Shown: positions 8,629-12,167 of the stretch, piece after piece
Layout of the letters: each line of letters opens with the position of its first letter
Numbering within the stretch: position 1 is the first letter of the stretch
Assembly (NCBI GenBank): GCA_002315475.1
Contig: DCGI01000080.1
Coordinates: forward strand, 33,015-45,181
DNA from: Christensenella sp. UBA1782
Lineage (GTDB): Bacteria > Bacillota > Clostridia > Christensenellales > DTU072
Direction of reading: 5' to 3'
DNA length: 12,167 nt
The notes under the pieces: model-generated
Database searches by the model: none
Seen by the model: only the letters and a program-made list of their open reading frames with translations
What the model was told of the DNA's origin: nothing
Position numbers and translations under genes: made by a program

Positions 8629-8874
8629 ATACTTTCCTTTGCCCTTTGCGACGGCACCTACGGAAAGGAGTTTTTTCAGCAACGCGGAAGAAGGAGATTT
8701 CGTAATGCCCAATAGCTCCGCCACGTCTGCTCTCCCGAAGGATTTATCAAAGTCGAATTGCCGTAAAAGTTTTAACGCGTTGTTCGTCGTCCTGACGGAC
8801 AGACCTGCCGCAACGAGGCGATCAAAGTCCTGTTTGGCAAGGCAAAAGTCCTGTTTAAGAGAGAATAGTCCTGT
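8629..8874 (-). pseudogene. Remnant of a winged-helix C-terminal domain
   Basis: After a stop at 8877-8875 the minus frame reads about 80 residues with a clear winged-helix look. RTTNNALKLLRQFDF is followed by GRADVAELLGITKSPSSALL, then KKLLSVGAVAKGKGKY. This resembles the last domain of Fic-type or AlbA_2 (divergent AAA) ATP-binding proteins, where a short wHTH ends in GKGKY. No catalytic part exists upstream and no good ATG/SD is present; only an internal GTG at 8724 could start it. After GKGKY the frame runs on into the end of the convergent regulator gene, suggesting the original stop is lost. I read it as a 3' gene fragment left by deletion. A small intact DNA-binding protein from GTG 8724 is possible but unlikely. 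The rest of 8571-8946 holds nothing else I recognise beyond the short repeats. Confidence 0.5.
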
Positions 8875-8876
8875 TT
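8826..8876. repeat. Three 10-bp direct repeats AGTCCTGTTT at 20-21-bp spacing
   Basis: AGTCCTGTTT occurs at 8826-8835, 8847-8856 and 8867-8876. On the minus strand this is AAACAGGACT. The first two copies encode part of a repeated KQDF in the winged-helix remnant; the third is in another frame. Helical spacing suggests either operator half-sites or a tiny coding duplication. Confidence 0.6.
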
Positions 8877-8946
8877 AATCGGAAAAGGCGAACCGAGAAA
8901 TGCCGTCTTTTACTATGACGGATGCCGGCAGAAAAGGGCTTCGTTC

Positions 8947-9459
8947 CTAAAAAGCAGTTCTATTGTAGTGTTTACTTGTATGATGCCAAGAAGAGTATTC
9001 CGCGTATTCTTTATAAGGCTTCAAAAGTTTTATATCTTCCGTATCAACACCCAAATAGTCCGCTATTTCTTCAACAACCGATTGCTTTGTCCATTTACTT
9101 AAAGGCTTTTCTCCGTTACTGTATGCGCTTCTTGCATTGTTAGACATAGAGTATCCATCGTACCCGTCACGACCGCCGATAGAAAATTTCAATAAATCTG
9201 TTGCATTTTCTGAATTATGTGATATAATCTTATTAAGAGTCATTCCCCTCTGCGTAGAACCTTGATTTGAATCTTGGTTGCTCGTTAGCGAATGGCTCTT
9301 TTTTATTTCAATTAAGTCATAAAACATTGCATTGTTATTTTCATCGATAGCAAGCAATAATTCCGCATTAAAAACTATTCCATCTAAGGAAAAAATAACT
9401 TTGTATCTGTCGAACCCACTTTGGCAAAATATCTGGATAATATTTGTTGACATATTCAA
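8947..9459 (-). pseudogene. Out-of-frame C-terminal part of the phage polyvalent protein
   Basis: This open frame overlaps the 3' end of the larger upstream frame by 92 bases in a different register. Its first dozen codons are just the shifted reading of the YVNKYYPDILP segment. From about 9420 it becomes meaningful: DRYKVIFSLDGIVFNAELLLAID and MFYDLIEIKK look like the second half of another PBECR-like module. A hydrophilic linker, KFSIGGRDGYDGYSMSNNA and a terminal SSWHHTSKHYNRTAF follow; I associate this ending with phage proteins of gut Clostridia. There is no own ribosome site at ATG 9459. The simplest reading is that it belonged to the same polypeptide and was separated by a frameshift or a small deletion near 9420. 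Confidence 0.65.
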
Positions 9460-11575
9460 GAAGCTGTGCTATAGTGATTTTGGAAGCGGTTCCGTGGTTA
9501 AAAGCCATGGGTTCTTTAGGAACAGCCGCTTCTTTTTTTGTGTTAATTGCGTAAAGTACATCAATATCTTTAAGTTCATTGGAATACTTATTTATTATAG
9601 AACGAACAATATATAAATTTGCCTCATCTTTCGCCACGCCAATAAGAATATAAGCACTATTCGCATTTTTCCTAACACCTTCCAACTCATTTATTCTAAT
9701 AGATTTTTGCAATATTGAACCTATGCTACAAGAAATCATTGCAATATTATTAGTATTTCTTGTTAAACTGTGCTTTATTCCGTTAGTGCTTACTATTACA
9801 TCGCTATTGATATCATTTACTTTTACAGAAACACTTCCGTCTTCTTGTATTTTACCATATCTTTTAGCATTGTTTTTTGCCATTTCAATAATAGTTTTTC
9901 TATCATATTCTTGTATTCTATTTAACTCGGTAATCATCATATCAGGCTTTGATACAAAAAACTCATAGGAATATTCATTATCTTTTACATTTTTATCGCC
10001 GAGACTAAACCTAATATCACTATGCGTTGTCGGATTTTTGTTGTCTATGTTTTTGATTTGATTACTTTCAAACGGAACATAAGATAAACCACGACTTTTT
10101 ATTTCTTCTCCATACCCACCCGTAGAACCTTCATCAAGAATAATGCCGTCATAATCGTATCCTTTTTCTTGCAAGAAATCAACGAGGTCTCTACCGTCCA
10201 TCCAATCCGGTAATCCACTTTCCATTAGAGGAGTACCCGTTCCCCATTGACCAAAATATTCTTTATCAAATATGGTTCGTTCTTTTTTATTTCTCGTGTC
10301 AAAAGGCTTTGTGATATTCAAATAAACGGAATAAACATCTGGGTTTTTTGCTTCTTTTTTGTATCCTAAACTGCTTGCACCTTGATTTTTGTATCTTTCC
10401 GCATATTCTTTGTTTTGCGTAAAATATGGTGCAGACTTAAATACCGTAAAACCTGCATTAGGTGTACCATGATACATAACAAGAAGATTACCGTTCTCGT
10501 CAACTACCTTGCTATTCTTAAAATACTCTCGTTGCTTTTCGGAAAGTGTGTTCCCTTGACTGTCTTTTTTCCCGATAGAAAACTTGGGACTTTCGGTTTC
10601 CGTTGCCCCGTCGTTATTTGTTATTTCGGTTGTTCCGTCTTCGGCGGAATGGTCGCCTGTAGTTCTTTCAGTTTCCGAACCACTTCCTCTTCCGAATTGT
10701 CCGTTTCCTGTATTATTTCGTCTACCTTCTTGTATGTTTTTAGGGTTGTTAATGACATAATCAACCGAATCGTATCGTCTGAAAATGTCCTCAGTCTCTT
10801 GCTGAACTCCTCTCCACTCACTTTCATATATCTTCCTCCTATTTATATCTAAATCTGACTCATTGTATAAAGATATTGAGAAATCTATACCATCTTTGAT
10901 ATCACGATTGCTTGATGTACTATCTGATATTCCATTTCCGCTATTTTCTCTTCCGGTACGTTCTCTTTCAACCATTTCAGAAATGCTAATTTCTGTCTGT
11001 TTGTTTTTAATTTCATTGCTATAAGAACTCTGTTCGGCATTTCCATCTGACGCATAGTAGATAATACCACTATCAGCGGATCTTCCATATTTTCTGGTGT
11101 ATTCTCGTTCAATTCTTTTTTCATATTCTCCGTATTCTCCATTCTTTATTTTTTCTATTACTTTATAACTATTATCTGCATCATAATACTTCTCTACTAA
11201 ATACCAATCATCGTGATAAGATATAAGTCTATGGTCTCCATACTCGACATTTTTATTACTTGCCCACCAAACTGCAAATCTATGTGCTTCACTTATTCCC
11301 TCTTTTTCTCCTGGAAAATTCCCATATTGAAAACTGAATTGCTTTTTTGCATATCCGCCTTTTCTAAACTGTGTATCTTCAGTATACGATTCATCGGTAA
11401 CGTTGTCAACGGTCTTTGTCGATTTCCTTGTCGCTTTTGAGGCGACAAATTTCGAGCCTGCGTTCTGCAAAGCTTTCGTGTACGGTTTTTCTGCAGAAAG
11501 AAGTATAGCCAATTCGCCCTTGTCTTTCGCATCGTGTTTCTTAAATATTGCGATAGCGTCTGCGTGTATGCTCAA
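9368..11575 (-). CDS. Phage-type polyvalent protein: ART-like and PBECR nuclease-like domains, probably decaying
   Basis: The frame (735 codons, TTG start 11575, TAA end at 9368) carries an N-terminal helical region and a hydrophilic, Gly/Ser/Glu-rich linker at about 200-330. An ADP-ribosyltransferase-like (ART-PolyVal) domain spans about 339-517, with MYHGT at 367-371, YFTQNKEYAERY from 384 and GYDYDGIILDEG at 472-483. A domain of the phage Barnase-EndoU-ColicinE5/D-RelE-like (PBECR) type spans about 535-718, ending ITIAQLLEYVNKYYPDILP. Such polyvalent proteins are injected or packaged by phages and conjugative elements as modifiers or toxins. After residue 718 the sequence loses family resemblance; the continuation lies in another frame. 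The usual partners (portal, MuF, terminase, integrase) are absent. TTG has only AGGAAG 11 nt upstream, and a better-placed ATG at 11580 is out of frame by one base. The DNA is AT-richer than its neighbours, a sign of transfer. Confidence 0.75.
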   Translation of the reverse strand: MSIHADAIAIFKKHDAKDKGELAILLSAEKPYTKALQNAGSKFVASKATRKSTKTVDNVTDESYTEDTQFRKGGYAKKQFSFQYGNFPGEKEGISEAHRFAVWWASNKNVEYGDHRLISYHDDWYLVEKYYDADNSYKVIEKIKNGEYGEYEKRIEREYTRKYGRSADSGIIYYASDGNAEQSSYSNEIKNKQTEISISEMVERERTGRENSGNGISDSTSSNRDIKDGIDFSISLYNESDLDINRRKIYESEWRGVQQETEDIFRRYDSVDYVINNPKNIQEGRRNNTGNGQFGRGSGSETERTTGDHSAEDGTTEITNNDGATETESPKFSIGKKDSQGNTLSEKQREYFKNSKVVDENGNLLVMYHGTPNAGFTVFKSAPYFTQNKEYAERYKNQGASSLGYKKEAKNPDVYSVYLNITKPFDTRNKKERTIFDKEYFGQWGTGTPLMESGLPDWMDGRDLVDFLQEKGYDYDGIILDEGSTGGYGEEIKSRGLSYVPFESNQIKNIDNKNPTTHSDIRFSLGDKNVKDNEYSYEFFVSKPDMMITELNRIQEYDRKTIIEMAKNNAKRYGKIQEDGSVSVKVNDINSDVIVSTNGIKHSLTRNTNNIAMISCSIGSILQKSIRINELEGVRKNANSAYILIGVAKDEANLYIVRSIINKYSNELKDIDVLYAINTKKEAAVPKEPMAFNHGTASKITIAQLLEYVNKYYPDILPKWVRQIQSYFFLRWNSF

Positions 11576-11660
11576 AACATTGATTACTTCCTGCTAATAT
11601 TCGCCACGCGATAAGCTTCCCGAACGAAAAGAAAGATGGGAGCGCGCATTTCTCAGAAAT

Positions 11661-11690
11661 AAAAATAGCCCGAATCGTTTGAAACGGGCA
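11661..11690 (-). terminator. Possible second intrinsic terminator
   Basis: On the minus strand GCCCG (11689-11685) pairs with CGGGC (11672-11668) across a 12-nt loop and is followed by TATTTTTATTT. The stem is short, so it may be a backup of the stronger terminator just upstream. It would also insulate the polyvalent gene from tRNA transcription. Confidence 0.5.
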
Positions 11691-11710
11691 AAAATAACTA
11701 TGATTTTCGG

Positions 11711-11763
11711 AAATAAAAAACCGGTCTGGCTTCCTTGTTATTCACAAAAAAGTTCGACCGGCT
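11711..11763 (-). terminator. Intrinsic terminator of tRNA operon
   Basis: Seven bases after the tRNA-Val CCA end, the minus strand forms AGCCGGTC/GACCGGTT (8 bp, one G-U). A symmetric 3x3 internal loop, a second 8-bp helix CTTTTTTG/CAAGGAAG (two G-U) and a 7-nt loop follow. The hairpin ends in TTTTTTATTT. It is positioned to end the tRNA transcript. Confidence 0.85.
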
Positions 11764-11769
11764 CTTATT

Positions 11770-11845
11770 TGGTGGGAACAATAGGGCTCGAACCTATGAC
11801 ATCTTGCTTGTAAGGCAAGCGCTCTCCCAGCTGAGCTATGCTCCC
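11770..11845 (-). tRNA. tRNA-Val (anticodon TAC)
   Basis: The minus strand folds as a cloverleaf: acceptor GGGAGCA/TGTTCCC with one G-U, D arm with AGCTCAGCTGGGAGAGC, anticodon loop CTTACAA on a CTTGC/GCAAG stem, T arm with GGTTCGAGCCC, discriminator A and encoded CCA. It is 76 nt long and is the last gene of the four-tRNA cluster, five bases after tRNA-Glu. Confidence 0.97.
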
Positions 11846-11850
11846 AAATG

Positions 11851-11925
11851 TGGTGACTCCTACGGGAATCGAACCCATGTTATCGCCGTGAAAGGGCGGT
11901 GTCTTAACCGCTTGACCAAGGAGCC
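11851..11925 (-). tRNA. tRNA-Glu (anticodon TTC)
   Basis: A 75-nt minus-strand cloverleaf: 5' GGCTCCTTGGTCAAGCGG, anticodon loop CTTTCAC, T loop GGTTCGATTCC, discriminator A and encoded CCA. The outermost anticodon-stem pair (27-43) is a C-A mismatch where homologues usually have C-G; the remaining stem is intact. Confidence 0.96.
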
Positions 11926-11951
11926 ACATTTGTTTATTAAGTTTTGTAATA

Positions 11952-12028
11952 TGGTAGCGGCGGTGAGATTCGAACTTACGACCTTCCGGGTATGAACCGG
12001 ACGCTCTAACCAACTAAGCTACGCCGCC
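11952..12028 (-). tRNA. Elongator tRNA-Met (anticodon CAT)
   Basis: A 77-nt minus-strand cloverleaf with acceptor GGCGGCG/CGCCGCT, anticodon loop TTCATAC on a TCCGG/CCGGA stem, T arm with GTTCGAATC and an encoded ACCA end. The G1-U72 pair and GCTACCA end match elongator Met tRNA of Bacillota rather than the Ile2 (lysidine) type, which normally has a different acceptor stem. Confidence 0.93.
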
Positions 12029-12054
12029 ACATTTTTTCTTTTGTAGAAAAGTAT

Positions 12055-12131
12055 TGGGCGCGGGGGTGGGATTTGAACCTCACGACCTCCGGGTTATGAG
12101 CCCGACGAGCTGCCGACTGCTCTACCCCGCG
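12055..12131 (-). tRNA. Initiator-like tRNA-Met (anticodon CAT) with unusual acceptor and T stems
   Basis: The minus strand gives a 77-nt tRNA with the initiator hallmark of three G-C pairs next to the anticodon loop (TCGGG, CTCATAA, CCCGG), D-arm GAGC/GCTC, T loop TTCAAAT and encoded CCA. Two features are odd. The first acceptor pair is C1-G72 instead of the initiator C1/A72 mismatch, with discriminator C. The T stem also needs a bulged A (12080) to pair GTGAGG with CCCAC. It is the first tRNA of the cluster; an AT-rich stretch upstream (12142-12160) could supply a -10 box, but the -35 would lie at or beyond the edge. Confidence 0.85.
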
Positions 12132-12167
12132 ATATTTAGCTTGTATATATTAGCATAATATCGCATT

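Noticed and set aside
8218..8715. 165-codon plus-strand ORF, Lys/Ser-rich
   Set aside because: Shifted reading of the HTH-coding end of the regulator; low complexity and no ribosome site.
8824..8876. CRISPR-like array from the three AGTCCTGTTT copies
   Set aside because: Repeats are only 10 bp with 10-11 bp between them, far too short for CRISPR, and partly coding.
8600..8945. Possible terminators AAGGACTATCCTT (near 8610-8625) and CCGTC/GACGG (near 8903-8922)
   Set aside because: Stems are short or AT-rich and neither is followed by a T-run on either strand.
11735..12013. ORFs on both strands across the tRNA cluster (86 and 82 codons)
   Set aside because: These are the well-known spurious peptides obtained by translating tRNA genes (for example GNRTHV and GERLPYKQDVIGSSP).

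Overview
The window looks like the chromosome of a Gram-positive, probably gut-dwelling member of the Bacillota (Clostridia; an uncultured Christensenellales-like lineage is my guess). The reasons are strong AGGAGG ribosome binding sites, tRNA genes with encoded CCA ends, a very large secreted surface protein with Firmicutes-type repeats, and a phage 'polyvalent' protein of the kind common in gut Clostridia. The host-like part (1-8570) is CpG-rich. The stretch from about 8950 to 11575 is visibly AT-richer and CpG-poor.

Layout. (1) Positions 1-6353, minus strand: one continuous reading frame, open at the left edge, encoding at least 2117 residues of a surface protein. It has a signal peptide, repeated FDFGTV-type beta-sandwich domains, a SASGGG hexapeptide repeat, two Ig-like repeats and Cys/Trp-rich C-terminal repeats. 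I checked this frame triplet by triplet and found no stop. (2) Positions 6354-6641: divergent control region with a TATAAT box for the surface gene, a TTGACA-17-TAAGAT promoter for the right-hand gene, and a five-unit array of G-run/A/T-run elements with a 21-bp period. (3) Positions 6642-8570, plus strand: a membrane-anchored one-component regulator. It has a lipoprotein-type signal, an extracellular right-handed beta-helix with Pmp-like repeats, one transmembrane helix and a cytoplasmic LuxR/GerE helix-turn-helix. (4) Positions 8571-8946: remnant of a winged-helix gene and short direct repeats. (5) Positions 8947-11575, minus strand: AT-rich island with an orphan phage polyvalent protein (ADP-ribosyltransferase-like plus PBECR nuclease-like domains) broken by a frameshift near its C-terminus and perhaps by another at its start. 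(6) Positions 11661-12131, minus strand: a four-gene tRNA operon (initiator-like Met, elongator Met, Glu, Val) ending in a structured intrinsic terminator.

Most interesting system. The divergent pair in (1) and (3) with the phased array between them looks like a self-contained surface-sensing module. My inference is that an outward-facing beta-helix receptor, physically joined to a DNA-binding domain, controls a giant adhesin through the 21-bp array. The LuxR domain, the membrane topology signals and the array are seen in the sequence; the regulatory link and the ligand are inferred.
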